Below are positions 35,312 through 44,643 of a DNA stretch of 64,000 bases, piece after piece. Both the position numbers and the translations under genes were made by a program. The stretch lies in contig JAGXGW010000061.1 in NCBI GenBank assembly GCA_024636555.1, forward strand, positions 150,917-214,916. The letters are read 5' to 3'. Source of the DNA: Paracoccaceae bacterium. GTDB taxonomy: Bacteria; Pseudomonadota; Alphaproteobacteria; Rhodobacterales; Rhodobacteraceae. Position 1 is the stretch's first letter, and every line of letters starts with the position of its first letter. The notes under the pieces are model-generated. The model made no database searches. It saw only the letters and a program-made list of their open reading frames with translations, and was not told the DNA's origin.

Positions 35312-36152
35312 ACAGGGTGGCCATTCCGGCCTCCATGTCGAATTTGCTCCTGCCAAGATCAATCTGACGCTGCACGTCACCGGACAGCGCGATGACGGCT
35401 ACCACCTGCTCGACAGTCTGGTGGTTTTTGCCGATATCGGCGACCGGCTGAGCCTGGCCTTGTCCGACGCGCCTTGCCTCACGGTCTCGGGCCCGATGGC
35501 CGCTGGCGTGCCTTCGGGCGACGACAATCTGGTGCTGCGCGCCGCCCGTGCGGTGGGCCTTTGCATGGACATCCGGCTGGAGAAACACCTGCCCGCAGCG
35601 GCAGGCATAGGGGGCGGTTCCTCGGATGCGGCGGCGGTGTTGCGGGGGGCCGTGGCACTGGCGCAGGGGCAGGCTCTGCCGTCAGATGCGGGGCTGTCGC
35701 TGGGCGCGGATGTTCCGGTCTGCCTGACAGCGCGCGCGGCCCGCATGTCCGGCATTGGCGAGGGTGTCACCCCGGTTGCCGGATTTCCGCCTTTGCATGC
35801 GGTGCTGGTCAATCCCGGTGTCGCGGTCTCCACCGCGCAGATCTTCGGCAGCCTTGACCGCAAGGATAATCCGCCGATGCCTGCGCATCTGCCTGTATGG
35901 CATGACGCAGCAGGCTTGGCTGCATGGCTGCGCGGGCAGCGCAACGACATGCAGCCTGCCGCCATCGCGCAAGCCCCTGTCGTCGCAGAGGTGATTGCCG
36001 CCATCGAGGCCACGGATGACTGTCTGCTGGCGCGTATGTCCGGATCAGGGGCGACCTGTTTCGGCCTCTACGCTGATGCCGCCCGCGCCAATGCGGCGCA
36101 GCAAAAACTGACACGGCCCGGCTGGTGGGTGCATGCGGTGCGCCTGACCTAG
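35301..36152 (+). CDS. ispE: 4-diphosphocytidyl-2-C-methyl-D-erythritol kinase
   Basis: 283 residues from ATG 35301, inside the end of the TPR gene. The GHMP kinase motifs are intact: [12 protein letters not shown] (about residues 14-25), the ATP loop [18 protein letters not shown] (about 97-114) and [12 protein letters not shown] (about 247-258). It performs the ATP-dependent phosphorylation step of the MEP pathway, supplying isopentenyl diphosphate for the polyprenyl synthase encoded next door on the other strand. Confidence 0.95.
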   Translation: MATEQGGHSGLHVEFAPAKINLTLHVTGQRDDGYHLLDSLVVFADIGDRLSLALSDAPCLTVSGPMAAGVPSGDDNLVLRAARAVGLCMDIRLEKHLPAAAGIGGGSSDAAAVLRGAVALAQGQALPSDAGLSLGADVPVCLTARAARMSGIGEGVTPVAGFPPLHAVLVNPGVAVSTAQIFGSLDRKDNPPMPAHLPVWHDAAGLAAWLRGQRNDMQPAAIAQAPVVAEVIAAIEATDDCLLARMSGSGATCFGLYADAARANAAQQKLTRPGWWVHAVRLT

Positions 36153-36188
36153 CACGGCGGGCAGAGGCCCAAGGCCGGAGCCTCCGGC

Positions 36189-36213
36189 GGGGATATTTCA
36201 GGCAAGCAGAAGC
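36189..36213 (+). repeat. Dispersed TATTT/AAGAAGAAG intergenic element, copy 4
   Basis: Reads GGGGATATTTCAGGC then AAGCAGAAGC, 37 bases after the ispE stop in its sense and directly following a GGCCGGAG-CCTCCGGC hairpin-like stretch. It ends just before the convergent polyprenyl synthase gene. Confidence 0.6.
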
Positions 36214-36217
36214 AGGC

Positions 36218-37231
36218 TCAGCGCAGGCGGGCGACGACGTAATCGGCGAGGTCCGTGAGCATCTGGCGCAAGGGATGGTCGGGCAGCGATTGCATCGCCT
36301 CCTTGGCGCGGGCGGCCCAATGCAGGGCATCCGCGCGTGTTGCCTCCAACGTGCCGTGGCGCGTCATCAGGGCGATGGCATGCTCAAGGTCTCCGTCGCG
36401 CTGGTCGCCCTTCTCGATGCAACGCACCCAGAAAGCGCGCTCATCGGTGTCGGCTTTGACGACAGCCTTGATGACTGGCAGGGTCAGCTTGCGCTCGCGG
36501 AAATCGTCACCGATGTTCTTGCCGGTGTCTTTGGTATCGCCGGCGTAATCCAGAAGATCGTCGACGATCTGGAAGGCGATCCCCAGCGCATCGCCGTAAT
36601 CGTAAAGCGCCTGCACCTGTTCGGCTTCGGCTCCGGCGAGCACGCCGCCCGCCTCAGTCGCTGCCGAGAACAGCGCCGCCGTCTTGCCGCGCACGACCTT
36701 GAGATAGACGCTCTCGTCAGTTTTGAGATCCTGTGCGGCGGTCAGTTGCAGCACCTCGCCCTCCGCGATGGTGGCGGCGGCATTGGAGAGAATTTCCAGC
36801 ACTCGCAGATTGCCCGGCTCCACCATCAGCTGGAAGGCACGTGCGAACAGATAATCGCCGACCAGAACAGAGGACTGGTTGTCCCAGAGCAGGTTGGCGG
36901 TAGGCCGCCCGCGCCGCTGCTGGCTTTCGTCCACGACATCGTCATGCAGCAGCGTCGCGGTGTGGATGAACTCCACCGTTGCCGCCAGATGGATGTGGTA
37001 GGGGCCGTCGTAACCGCAGAGTTCAGCGGCGGCGAGCGTCAACATCGGACGCAGCCTTTTGCCGCCCGCGCCGACCAGATGCGCCGTGACCTGCGGGATT
37101 CGCGGGGCGTGCTCTGATTCCATACGCTTGGCAATCAGCGCGTTCACAGCCTCCATCCCTTCGGCCAGATGGAGGGCCAGTTGCTCGTGCGGCTTGGTGG
37201 CGGCGGTGATATCTGCGCGATCGAGGCTCAT
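36218..37231 (-). CDS. ispB: Polyprenyl (octa/decaprenyl) diphosphate synthase
   Basis: 337 residues. Both aspartate-rich motifs are present: LLHDDVVDES (first, about residues 94-103) and IVDDLLDYAGD (second, about 221-231), along with GGKRLRPML. It extends farnesyl diphosphate into the long side chain of ubiquinone, which UbiA (5703-6689) attaches to the ring. The exact chain length cannot be read from sequence. It is divergent from the DUF2007 gene with 54 bases between starts. Confidence 0.92.
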   Translation of the reverse strand: MSLDRADITAATKPHEQLALHLAEGMEAVNALIAKRMESEHAPRIPQVTAHLVGAGGKRLRPMLTLAAAELCGYDGPYHIHLAATVEFIHTATLLHDDVVDESQQRRGRPTANLLWDNQSSVLVGDYLFARAFQLMVEPGNLRVLEILSNAAATIAEGEVLQLTAAQDLKTDESVYLKVVRGKTAALFSAATEAGGVLAGAEAEQVQALYDYGDALGIAFQIVDDLLDYAGDTKDTGKNIGDDFRERKLTLPVIKAVVKADTDERAFWVRCIEKGDQRDGDLEHAIALMTRHGTLEATRADALHWAARAKEAMQSLPDHPLRQMLTDLADYVVARLR

Positions 37232-37285
37232 GTTTTCCCTGCTGCATGGCTCGACAAGTCGTATCCCATGCCGTTATCTGCCCAT

Positions 37286-37501
37286 ATGAAACAACTGATG
37301 CGCACCAATAACCCGGTATCGATGGCCATGGCGACCTCCTTGCTTCAAGGCGAGGGTATAGACTGCTTTGAAATCGACGTAAACATGAGCGTCCTCGAAG
37401 GCAGCATCGGCATATTGCCGCGCCGCCTGATGGTGCGCGAGGCCGATTATGACGCGGCGCTGCGGGTTATCACCGATAACGGCATGGGACCCGATGGATG
37501 A
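37286..37501 (+). CDS. DUF2007 domain-containing protein
   Basis: 71 residues, MKQLMRTNNPVSMAMATSLL start, with the DUF2007 pattern of a ferredoxin-like fold (LLQGEGIDCFEIDVNMSVLEG, RRLMVREADYDAALRVI). Such proteins are called putative signal-transducing proteins without known biochemistry. The stop overlaps the ATG of the methyltransferase by eight bases, so the two are coupled. Upstream in-frame codons are ignored because they overlap the divergent promoter area. Confidence 0.85.
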   Translation: MKQLMRTNNPVSMAMATSLLQGEGIDCFEIDVNMSVLEGSIGILPRRLMVREADYDAALRVITDNGMGPDG

Positions 37502-38246
37502 GGCCGCGCTAAGCTGCGACGCCTTTCTGGACGGGCGTTTGCAGATATTGCAGCCGCGTCAGGGATATCGGGCCGGGGTCGATCCGGTTCTGCTGGCGGC
37601 GGCTGTTACCGCCCTGCCGGGCCAGTCTGTTCTGGAACTGGGATGCGGGGTCGGTGTGGCGGCACTGTGCCTCGGGCGACGTGTGCCGGGCCTGCACCTG
37701 ACCGGGGTCGAGATCCAGCCCGCCTATGCCGATCTGGCGCGCCGCAATGCCGCCGCGGCCAGTTTGCCGCTCGAGGTGGTTGAGGCCGATCTTTCAGCGC
37801 TTCCACCGCCCCTGCGCCAGCAGCAGTTTGACCATGTCATGGCCAACCCGCCATATTTCCGGCGCGCGCAAAGCACCCCTGCCCGGGATGCCGGGCGGGA
37901 GATGGCGCTGGGCGAAGGGACATCTCTGGCCGATTGGGTGGCTGTCGCCGCACGTCGTGTGCGCGATGGCGGCCATGTCACCTTCATCCAGCGGGCCGAG
38001 CGCCTGCCCGAACTGATCGGGCTGATGAGCGCGCGTCTCGGGTCCGTGACAGTGCTGCCGCTGATCCCGCGGCGGGGGCGTGATGCCCAGCTTGTGCTGA
38101 TCCGTGGCCGCAAGGGCGGGCGCGCTGCTTTCCGTCTCGTCGATTCGGTGCTGATGCATGACGGTGTCAGCCACGATAGTGACCGCGACGACTATACCGC
38201 GCTGGTGCGTGGCGTGCTGCGCGACAATGCGGCTTTGACGTTCTGA
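37494..38246 (+). CDS. tRNA1(Val) (adenine(37)-N6)-methyltransferase family protein
   Basis: 250 residues from ATG 37494. The Rossmann-type SAM site LELGCGVGVAALCLGRR (about residues 47-63), the acidic VEIQP and the catalytic NPPYFRR motif (about 119-125) are those of adenine-N6 methyltransferases of the TrmN6/YfiC group. It probably modifies tRNA, but NPPY enzymes of this group can also act on rRNA or protein, so substrate identity is inferred from family. It is coupled to the DUF2007 gene. Confidence 0.88.
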   Translation: MDEAALSCDAFLDGRLQILQPRQGYRAGVDPVLLAAAVTALPGQSVLELGCGVGVAALCLGRRVPGLHLTGVEIQPAYADLARRNAAAASLPLEVVEADLSALPPPLRQQQFDHVMANPPYFRRAQSTPARDAGREMALGEGTSLADWVAVAARRVRDGGHVTFIQRAERLPELIGLMSARLGSVTVLPLIPRRGRDAQLVLIRGRKGGRAAFRLVDSVLMHDGVSHDSDRDDYTALVRGVLRDNAALTF

Positions 38247-38374
38247 ACGGCACAAGCATCGACCGTCGCGTCTGTTAGGAAATTGTTTGCCATAAGCTGC
38301 GAGTGCAGCGTGACTTGAGACGGATTCTGTGGTGCACTTGTCATACTGACGTTACATCAGAGAGGAGACTTTAT

Positions 38375-38545
38375 ATGAGTTTGAGTTCGCATGTCGAGGA
38401 ACTGAAGAGAAAACACCGCAAACTCGCGGACAAGGTTGAAGAGGCGCAGCGCGCGCCGAGTGTCAGTGACACTGAACTCGCGCAACTCAAAAAACAAAAG
38501 CTCCGTATAAAGGAAGAGATTGAGCGCTTGAGCGCCAGTGCCTGA
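38375..38545 (+). CDS. YdcH family (DUF465) protein
   Basis: 56 residues; ATG preceded by AGAGGAGA. It is almost entirely one helical hairpin rich in Lys, Glu and Leu (VEELKRKHRKLADKVEEAQ, LAQLKKQKLRIKEEIERL), the DUF465 pattern. Function unknown; such proteins are small cytoplasmic coiled coils. A separate transcription unit is likely, since it stands alone between a methyltransferase and a convergent hydrolase gene. Confidence 0.88.
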   Translation: MSLSSHVEELKRKHRKLADKVEEAQRAPSVSDTELAQLKKQKLRIKEEIERLSASA

Positions 38546-38600
38546 CCCGTAAGGGCATGGCATAGAATCCGACTTTTTCGATAGGTCACATTGAAAACCG

Positions 38601-38622
38601 GTCAGCCGCCAAGGCGGCTGAC
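38601..38622 (-). terminator. Rho-independent terminator after the alpha/beta hydrolase gene
   Basis: Perfect ten-base stem GTCAGCCGCC / GGCGGCTGAC with a two-base loop, 10 bases past the hydrolase stop on the minus strand and followed there by CGGTTTTC. It may also serve the convergent YdcH gene. Confidence 0.6.
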
Positions 38623-38632
38623 ACAGCGACAC

Positions 38633-39241
38633 TCAAGCCGCCGCCATAAAATCGGTGACAGCCTGCACCTCGCCCTGCGTTATTTCGTGGCCACCGGCAT
38701 GCCATTCCATCTGCACATGCGCGCCCTGCGCAATCAGATATTCAGCCAGTTCCTGCGTGAGGGGCGCGGGGCAGATCGGATCGCGCTGGCCGGCGGTGAT
38801 CAGGATATGACGCCCCGCCAATCCCGGCTGCGCCTCAGGGGACCAGGGGATCAGCGGATGCATGAGGGCCATGCGGTCCACCAGATCGGGATATTCGAGG
38901 GCCACAGCCATCAGGATATTGGCCCCGTTGGAATAGCCCAGTGCCGCAATCTGGCCGGCTCCGGTCCGCGCTTTTTGCGCCGCGATGAAGCGGGCCATAC
39001 GGTCCCGGCGACGGGCAAGATCCACCATGTCATAAACGCCTTCCCCGGTGCGCCGGAAGTAGCGGCTCATACCGCCTTCCAATACATCGCCCCGTGGCGA
39101 GACGATATGCGCGCCAGGGATCAGCCTTTCCGCGAAGCCGTGAAACTGGTGCTCCGTCCCGCCCGTGCCGTGAAAGGTCAGCAGCAAAGGCGCACCGGCC
39201 TGCCCGCGTGTCTCGGCGAAAACATAAGGTGCGTCAGTCAC
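38633..39241 (-). CDS. Alpha/beta hydrolase (carboxylesterase/phospholipase family)
   Basis: 202 residues from a GTG that lies within the end of the dioxygenase gene (8-base overlap). Motifs: oxyanion region TFHGTGGTEHQF (about residues 21-32), nucleophile elbow ALGYSNGANI (Ser about 103), Asp in TAGQRDPICPAP and His in HAGGHEI. This is the organisation of the small carboxylesterases that in other bacteria (e.g. Bacillus mhqD/mhqO) accompany ring-cleaving dioxygenases under quinone stress; the two-gene coupling here is the same. Confidence 0.9.
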   Translation of the reverse strand: MTDAPYVFAETRGQAGAPLLLTFHGTGGTEHQFHGFAERLIPGAHIVSPRGDVLEGGMSRYFRRTGEGVYDMVDLARRRDRMARFIAAQKARTGAGQIAALGYSNGANILMAVALEYPDLVDRMALMHPLIPWSPEAQPGLAGRHILITAGQRDPICPAPLTQELAEYLIAQGAHVQMEWHAGGHEITQGEVQAVTDFMAAA

Positions 39242-40163
39242 GGATCGGCTCCAGATAGCGCTGCTCCAGCTTTTCGCGCAGATGCTCGTGCTGCGAGGGC
39301 AGCTTGAGCGCCTGACCAAGATGGGCGCTGTCTTCGTCACGGTCAAAACCCGGCTCGTTGGTGGCAACCTCGAAGAGCACACCGCCCGGCGTGCGGAAAT
39401 AGATCGCCCAGAAGTAATCGCGGTCGATCACCGGAGTCACTTGCCAGCCCGTATCGAGCAGCGCCTTGCGGACCTCCACCTGCGCGGCACGGTCGGTGAC
39501 CGAAAAGGCGAGGTGATGCACCGAACCGGCCCCCTGTTGCGCGGCCGCCGCCCCGGGCAGCGTTTCAATGTCGATCACATCGGCGCCGTTGCCACCGGGC
39601 ATGTGGAAGCGGGTCACGTCACCCTCGGTATCGGCCTGCTCATAGCCCATGAAGAGCAATTCGGCGCTGGCACCCGCGTCGCGCAGACGCATGTCGGCGG
39701 AATGGAAACCGCGGATCGCATGGTCGGCGCTGATCCCCTGGCCTTCCCACGGGGCGCGATCATCCTCGGTCTCGACAAGGGCAAAGCCGTCTCCGTCAGG
39801 GCCGTCGAAATGCAGCCGGTTCTCGCCGAAGCGGGTGTGCGGCGCTATGTTCTTGACGTCGAATGTCGCCAAACGGTCCGCCCAGAATGGCAGGGATCCC
39901 TTCGGCACCGCGAAGGTTGTCACGCTGACCTCACCTGCGCCGGGACGGCCGCGCTTTGCGCCGGGGAAGGGGAAATAGGTCATCACTGAACCGGGTGTGC
40001 CCATCTCGTCCCCGTAGTAGAGGTGATAGACTTCCGGTGCGTCGAAGTTGACGGTTTTCTTGACGCGGCGCAGTCCGAGCGTCTTGGTGAAGAAATCATT
40101 GTTGGATTGTGCCCCGCTGGCGAGCGAGGTCACATGGTGCAGTCCGTTGATCTGGGTCAGCAT
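39234..40163 (-). CDS. VOC-fold ring-cleaving dioxygenase (MhqO-like)
   Basis: 309 residues from ATG 40163, preceded by AGGAGAACC. Two vicinal-oxygen-chelate halves are visible, with metal ligands expected at GLHHVT (His near residue 8), SVHHLAFSV (about 218) and the Glu of GGVLFEVATNEPGF (about 260). The wording fits hydroquinone-type dioxygenases. It is coupled to the esterase downstream, so together they may detoxify or degrade quinones or hydroquinones; that is inference from the Bacillus analogue. Confidence 0.88.
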   Translation of the reverse strand: MLTQINGLHHVTSLASGAQSNNDFFTKTLGLRRVKKTVNFDAPEVYHLYYGDEMGTPGSVMTYFPFPGAKRGRPGAGEVSVTTFAVPKGSLPFWADRLATFDVKNIAPHTRFGENRLHFDGPDGDGFALVETEDDRAPWEGQGISADHAIRGFHSADMRLRDAGASAELLFMGYEQADTEGDVTRFHMPGGNGADVIDIETLPGAAAAQQGAGSVHHLAFSVTDRAAQVEVRKALLDTGWQVTPVIDRDYFWAIYFRTPGGVLFEVATNEPGFDRDEDSAHLGQALKLPSQHEHLREKLEQRYLEPIRD

Positions 40164-40280
40164 ATCGGTTCTCCTTTTGACAGGAAATATGCGCTGCAGC
40201 ACCGCGCAGAAAACCCGTATCGTGGCGCGTATTCTGTGCAGTACCGCACAATGGGGCCTATGAAGCCTCGTGAAGCCAAG

Positions 40281-40309
40281 AAAAAACCCCCGACCGGAGG
40301 GCAGGGGGC
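40281..40309 (-). terminator. Rho-independent terminator of phaB
   Basis: On the minus strand a CCCCC...GGGGG hairpin (arms at 40304-40308 and 40287-40291) is followed by six T (40281-40286), 22 bases past the phaB stop. This is a textbook intrinsic terminator. Confidence 0.8.
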
Positions 40310-40331
40310 TTTGTGTTCATGGATGGTTCGA

Positions 40332-41054
40332 TCAGACGAAGAACTGCGCGCCGTTGGCCGAGATGGTCGAGCCGTTGATAAAGCCGGAATCATCCGAGGC
40401 AAGGAAGACGACGCAGCGGGCAATTTCCTCGGGTTCGCCCAAGCGGCCTGCCGGTATCTGCGCGATGATGCTCTCGCGGACTTTCTCCGGCACGGCCATG
40501 ACCATATCGGTGGCGATATAGCCGGGACAGATCGCATTTGCCGTGATACCTGCACGCGCGCCTTCCTGCGCCAGCGATTTGACGATGCCCAGATCACCCG
40601 CCTTGGACGCGGCATAGTTGACCTGTGCGAACTGGCCTTTCTGCCCGTTGATCGACGAGATGATGATGATGCGCCCGAATTTGCGCTCCCGCATCCCCGG
40701 CCAGATCGGATGGGTCATGTTGAACACGCCGGTCAGGTTGGTGTCGATCACCTCGTGCCACTGCTGCGGGGTCATCTTGTGGAAAGGTGCATCGCGGGTG
40801 ATGCCGGCATTGTTGACCAGCACGTCGACCGGCCCGATCTCGGCCTCGACCTTTGCGATTCCCGCAGCGCATTCGTCGTAATCGGCGACATTCCATTTAT
40901 AGGTCTTGATGCCGGTATCTTTGGTGAATGCCGCGGCGGCCTCGTCGTTGCCGGCATAGGTGGCCGCGACGGAATAGCCCGCATCGTGCAATGCGATGGA
41001 AATGGCCGCGCCGATTCCGCGTGATCCGCCCGTGACGAGTGCTGTTCTTGCCAT
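40332..41054 (-). CDS. phaB: Acetoacetyl-CoA reductase
   Basis: 240 residues from ATG 41054 with GGAGG eight bases upstream. The short-chain dehydrogenase elements are intact: TGGSRGIGAAI (about residues 8-18), NNAG (about 83-86), Ser in ISSINGQKGQ and YAASK (Tyr/Lys). It reduces acetoacetyl-CoA to (R)-3-hydroxybutyryl-CoA for polyhydroxybutyrate. phaA lies directly upstream on the same strand but has its own terminator, so phaB may have its own promoter in the 168-base gap. Confidence 0.94.
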   Translation of the reverse strand: MARTALVTGGSRGIGAAISIALHDAGYSVAATYAGNDEAAAAFTKDTGIKTYKWNVADYDECAAGIAKVEAEIGPVDVLVNNAGITRDAPFHKMTPQQWHEVIDTNLTGVFNMTHPIWPGMRERKFGRIIIISSINGQKGQFAQVNYAASKAGDLGIVKSLAQEGARAGITANAICPGYIATDMVMAVPEKVRESIIAQIPAGRLGEPEEIARCVVFLASDDSGFINGSTISANGAQFFV

Positions 41055-41080
41055 GATATCCTCCAATTTGGCTAGCTTTG

Positions 41081-41093
41081 GTAACTTGGTTAC
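41081..41093. promoter_or_regulatory. GTAAC-TTG-GTTAC dyad upstream of phaB
   Basis: A perfect five-base inverted repeat with a three-base centre lies 27 bases before the phaB ATG. It could be an operator overlapping the leader, but no regulator gene is adjacent and the match could be chance. Confidence 0.3.
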
Positions 41094-41173
41094 TTTGAAA
41101 GGCATAGATGCGCAAGAATGTTGCGTAGCCTTTTGTGCTCGCGTGACAATAAACTTTCCCGCGCGCTAAGCAA

Positions 41174-41198
41174 AAGGGGCGCCTTTGCAGCGCCCCTT
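41174..41198 (-). terminator. Rho-independent terminator of phaA
   Basis: Perfect nine-base stem AAGGGGCGC / GCGCCCCTT with a seven-base loop, 25 bases after the phaA stop, with a TTTTG tail on the minus strand. It separates phaA from phaB. Confidence 0.75.
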
Positions 41199-41222
41199 GA
41201 TGTTTGCGTCAGACCTTTGCGG

Positions 41223-42398
41223 TCACACCCGCTCGAGGCACATGGCGACACCCATGCCGCCTCCGATGCACAGCGTGGCAAGGCCCCGCTTGGCATCGCG
41301 GCGCTGCATTTCGAACAGCAGCGTGTTCAGGATGCGGCAACCGGATGCACCGATCGGATGGCCGATGGCGATGGCGCCGCCGTTCACGTTCACGATGGCC
41401 GGATCCCAGCCCATTTCCTTGTTCACGGCGCAGGCCTGAGCGGCAAAAGCCTCGTTCGCCTCGACCAGATCCAGATCGTCGACGGACCAGCCGGCCTTTT
41501 CCAGCGCTTTGCGGCTGGCATGGATCGGGCCGACGCCCATGATCGACGGATCAAGACCTGCCGTGGCATAGGAGGCGATGCGGGCGAGAGGTGCGATGCC
41601 GCGCTTTTCGGCATCATCCGCCGACATCAGCAGCACCGCCGCCGCGCCGTCATTCAGGCCGGACGCGTTGGCGGCTGTGACCGAACCGTCCTTTGCAAAG
41701 GCGGGGCGCAGCTTTTGCAGCGCCTCCAGCGTGGCACCGTGACGGATGTATTCATCCTTGTTGACGGTGACATCGCCCTTGCGGGATTTGACGATGAAAT
41801 CAATCACCTCGTCATCGAAGCGTCCGGCCTTTTGCGCGGCTTCGGCCTTGTTCTGGCTGGCGAGCGCGAAATCATCCTGCGCTTCACGCTTGATCTGGTA
41901 TTTCTCGGCCACGTTCTCGGCGGTCTGGCCCATATGGTAGCCGTTGAACGCATCCCACAATCCGTCGCGGATCATCGAATCGATATAGGAAACGTCGCCC
42001 ATTTTCACGCCTGCGCGCAGATGCGCGACATGGGGGCTGAGGGTCATGTTTTCCTGCCCGCCGGCGGCGACAATCGCGGCATCGCCAAGCTGGATGTGCT
42101 GCGCGGCCAGGGCCACGGCGCGCAAGCCGGAACCGCAGACCTGGTTGATCGACCAGGCGGACGATTCGATGGGCAGGCCTGCATTGACATGGGCCTGACG
42201 GGCGGGGTTCTGGCCTTGTCCGGCGGTCAGAACCTGCCCCAGAATGGTCTCGGACACTTCCGACTTGTCGATGCCGGCACGGGCCACGACAGCCTCAAGC
42301 ACGGCGGCACCCAGATCATGGGCGGGCGTGTTTGCAAAAACACCCCCGAAAGAGCCGACAGCGGTACGGGCCGCCGAGGCGATTACGACATTGGTCAT
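41223..42398 (-). CDS. phaA: Acetyl-CoA acetyltransferase (beta-ketothiolase)
   Basis: 391 residues, full length. The acyl-accepting Cys is in [11 protein letters not shown] (about residue 88), the catalytic His in [10 protein letters not shown] (about 347) and the second Cys in LCIGGGMG (about 377), all in the biosynthetic thiolase arrangement; [10 protein letters not shown] is also conserved. It condenses two acetyl-CoA to acetoacetyl-CoA for PHB synthesis together with PhaB. The synthase phaC is not in the window. Confidence 0.95.
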   Translation of the reverse strand: MTNVVIASAARTAVGSFGGVFANTPAHDLGAAVLEAVVARAGIDKSEVSETILGQVLTAGQGQNPARQAHVNAGLPIESSAWSINQVCGSGLRAVALAAQHIQLGDAAIVAAGGQENMTLSPHVAHLRAGVKMGDVSYIDSMIRDGLWDAFNGYHMGQTAENVAEKYQIKREAQDDFALASQNKAEAAQKAGRFDDEVIDFIVKSRKGDVTVNKDEYIRHGATLEALQKLRPAFAKDGSVTAANASGLNDGAAAVLLMSADDAEKRGIAPLARIASYATAGLDPSIMGVGPIHASRKALEKAGWSVDDLDLVEANEAFAAQACAVNKEMGWDPAIVNVNGGAIAIGHPIGASGCRILNTLLFEMQRRDAKRGLATLCIGGGMGVAMCLERV

Positions 42399-42522
42399 GT
42401 ATATCCTCCACCAAATTCAAAGATCGAGGATCGCCCGGCACGCAAGCGTTGCGGGTACCGGACTCCCCGCCTTGGCAAAAGTGATACTGGATGATCCGCG
42501 GAGCGGCAACAGCGGTGATGGG

Positions 42523-43374
42523 TCAACCGGCCCGATCTATCCGTTCCGGGGGGGCGGTTGGGCCGTTCCATGGCGGGTGAACCGTCGGCGCACCAAAGAA
42601 ATAGCCCTGCTGGCAATCCACACCGATCTTGCCGAGCCAGAGCGAGTCGGCCTGATTCTCGACGTTTTCGGCAACAGTGAACATGTCGAACTGGCGCGCG
42701 ATGTCGACCATCGCGCGCGTCAGGATCTGGTTGTCTGCATTGGAATGGACCCCGCGGATGAAATCACCGTCTATCTTGATCACATCGAACTGGAAATCGC
42801 GCAGGTAGCGCAGCGATGTAAATCCTGCGCCGAAATCGTCCAGCGCGAAGGTGATTCCGCGCCTCTGCAAGTCGGACATGAATCGCACCACAAGTTCCGG
42901 CACGGTCATCGCGCTGCGCTCTGTGATCTCGAGGATCAGACGCTCGCCGATTGTCGGGTCTCCCTGCAGGCCGTGGCGCAGGCTGCGCACCCATCGCGGA
43001 AAGCCGATAGAGCGCGCGGACATGTTGATGGAAAGCCGGATATGCGGGTTCTGCCGGAGTGTTTTCAGGCCGAGTTCCAGGGCCACACAATCCAGAATGC
43101 GACCTGTCTCTGTTGCCTCGACCGCATCGATAAAGTCTCGCGCCGGAATCACACGTCCGGTATCGTCCAGCACGCGGATCAAACCCTCATAAAAAGCGAT
43201 CTTGTCAGGGCTGCGCGATTGCACCACCGGCTGAAAGGCCAGCATCGCCTCCTTGTGTCGCAGCGCTGCGGCGACCATGATCAGGGCGTTGTGATCCCGT
43301 GCGTTCACCGCATAGTCCAGCGGTGACACATCGCTTCTCTCCATATCCGCGAATTTGCCTTTACGCTTTCGCAT
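42523..43374 (-). CDS. Stand-alone EAL-domain protein (cyclic di-GMP phosphodiesterase)
   Basis: 283 residues, nearly all one EAL domain with no GGDEF, PAS or membrane segment. The signature Glu is in FYEGLIRV (EGL instead of EAL); the remaining catalytic residues are seen: Asn in LSINMSA, Glu in LEITERS, DDFGAG, Lys in IKIDGDF, Glu in AENVEN, and QGYFFG. It should therefore hydrolyse c-di-GMP in the cytoplasm. The EGL variant occurs in active family members, so activity is likely but not certain. It lies alone between phaA and tag. Confidence 0.88.
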   Translation of the reverse strand: MRKRKGKFADMERSDVSPLDYAVNARDHNALIMVAAALRHKEAMLAFQPVVQSRSPDKIAFYEGLIRVLDDTGRVIPARDFIDAVEATETGRILDCVALELGLKTLRQNPHIRLSINMSARSIGFPRWVRSLRHGLQGDPTIGERLILEITERSAMTVPELVVRFMSDLQRRGITFALDDFGAGFTSLRYLRDFQFDVIKIDGDFIRGVHSNADNQILTRAMVDIARQFDMFTVAENVENQADSLWLGKIGVDCQQGYFFGAPTVHPPWNGPTAPPERIDRAG

Positions 43375-43494
43375 TTTCGGCCCCCTGACTAAATCTGATG
43401 CTCAAACTGGCGCAGGAGCCTTACCAAAGAGCTAATATTCCCTTTTTGTTCTAATTTTCTTAGAATGGGTTTCAATTCCGAAAAGGGGGATGCA

Positions 43495-44064
43495 ATGCAG
43501 GGCAGATGCGACTGGGCAGGGCCGGACCAGATCTATCTCGATTACCACGATACCGAATGGGGCGTGCCTGAAAGGGATGGTCGCGCGCTGTGGGAATTGC
43601 TCTGTCTGGAGGGGTTTCAGGCGGGGTTGAGCTGGATCACCATACTCAAGCGGCGCGAGGGTATTCGTGAGGCTTTCGAGGGGTTTATACCAGACATAAT
43701 TGCGCAGTGGGGATCAGAGGACGTGGCCCGGCTGATGGCCGATAAGCGCATCATCAGGCATCAGGGCAAGGTGGAGGCGATGATCGGCAACGCCCGTGCC
43801 TACGAGCGGATCGAGGCGCGGGAGGGTTTTGCCGCATGGATCTGGGCGCATGTCGGCGGCAGGCCTTTGCAGAACCGTTTCACCTCGATGGCGGAGGTTC
43901 CGGCGCAGACAGATATTTCCGTCAGATTGTCGAAAAATCTGAAAAAAGAAGGCTTCAAGTTCTGCGGCCCGACGATCACCTATGCCTTCATGCAAGCGTC
44001 GGGCATGGTCAATGACCATCTGACAGGCTGCCCGTGCCACGCCGCCGTGGCGCGGCTGGGCTGA
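43495..44064 (+). CDS. tag: DNA-3-methyladenine glycosylase I
   Basis: 189 residues from ATG 43495 with AAAAGGGGG just upstream. The family pattern is complete: RCDWAGPDQIYLDYHDTEWG (first 24 residues), LLCLEGFQAGLSW (the catalytic-Glu helix), and zinc-ligand His/Cys residues including the CPCH at the C-terminus (TGCPCHAAVA). It removes 3-methyladenine from alkylated DNA. It stands alone; tlpA converges on it one base beyond its stop. Confidence 0.94.
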   Translation: MQGRCDWAGPDQIYLDYHDTEWGVPERDGRALWELLCLEGFQAGLSWITILKRREGIREAFEGFIPDIIAQWGSEDVARLMADKRIIRHQGKVEAMIGNARAYERIEAREGFAAWIWAHVGGRPLQNRFTSMAEVPAQTDISVRLSKNLKKEGFKFCGPTITYAFMQASGMVNDHLTGCPCHAAVARLG

Positions 44065-44622
44065 TTACATGCCCGCGATCAATGCGGCGACAATCGCTTT
44101 GGCGCTGTCCGACGACCAGTCTGCATCGCCGCGCATGCGTGCGATTTCCTCACCTTCGGGGTTCAGAATAACGGTGATCGGCAGGCCCAGCACGGCCATC
44201 TCGCGCGCGATGGTCTGGCGCGGATCGGTATGCAGGGGCAGGTTGTCCACGTTGATATCCTCGAAAAACCGCTGCATCGCCTGTGGCGGGTTGCGCCCTG
44301 TCGCGATTGTGACAACCTCGAAACTGGCGCCGCCCATCTCGGACTGCAATTCGGACAGATGCGGCATTTCCTTCAGGCAGGGCGGGCACCATGTGGCCCA
44401 GAAGTTCAGCACGACATATTTGCCCGCGTAATCGGCCAGATACCCTTCGCCCCCGTCCCACGTGTTGAATGGCTGCGCCGAGACCGGCTGCGGTTCGCTG
44501 TGGAAAGTCAGCTTTTTCATATCGCCGTCGCGCAGCGCCTCAAGGGCTGCCACATCGGCGGTGGCGGTGTTTGCACCAAGGGCAAGAGCCGTATAAAGGA
44601 CGATCTGACGCAGAATTCGCAT
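44065..44622 (-). CDS. TlpA-type periplasmic thioredoxin-like protein
   Basis: 185 residues from ATG 44622 with a signal peptide (about residues 1-22, ending TATADV). The thioredoxin fold carries [12 protein letters not shown] (CPPC at about residues 80-83) and the cis-Pro region GLPITVIL. Such proteins reduce periplasmic disulfides, often for cytochrome or oxidase maturation. It is divergent from argH with only 21 bases between the start codons, so the promoters overlap. Confidence 0.9.
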   Translation of the reverse strand: MRILRQIVLYTALALGANTATADVAALEALRDGDMKKLTFHSEPQPVSAQPFNTWDGGEGYLADYAGKYVVLNFWATWCPPCLKEMPHLSELQSEMGGASFEVVTIATGRNPPQAMQRFFEDINVDNLPLHTDPRQTIAREMAVLGLPITVILNPEGEEIARMRGDADWSSDSAKAIVAALIAGM

Positions 44623-44643
44623 ATTCCCTCCAAGGTGCAACAT

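Noticed and set aside
40332..42398. phaA-phaB as a single operon without internal stop
   Set aside because: A nine-base-pair terminator hairpin and a 168-base gap separate them, so phaB probably has its own promoter as well.
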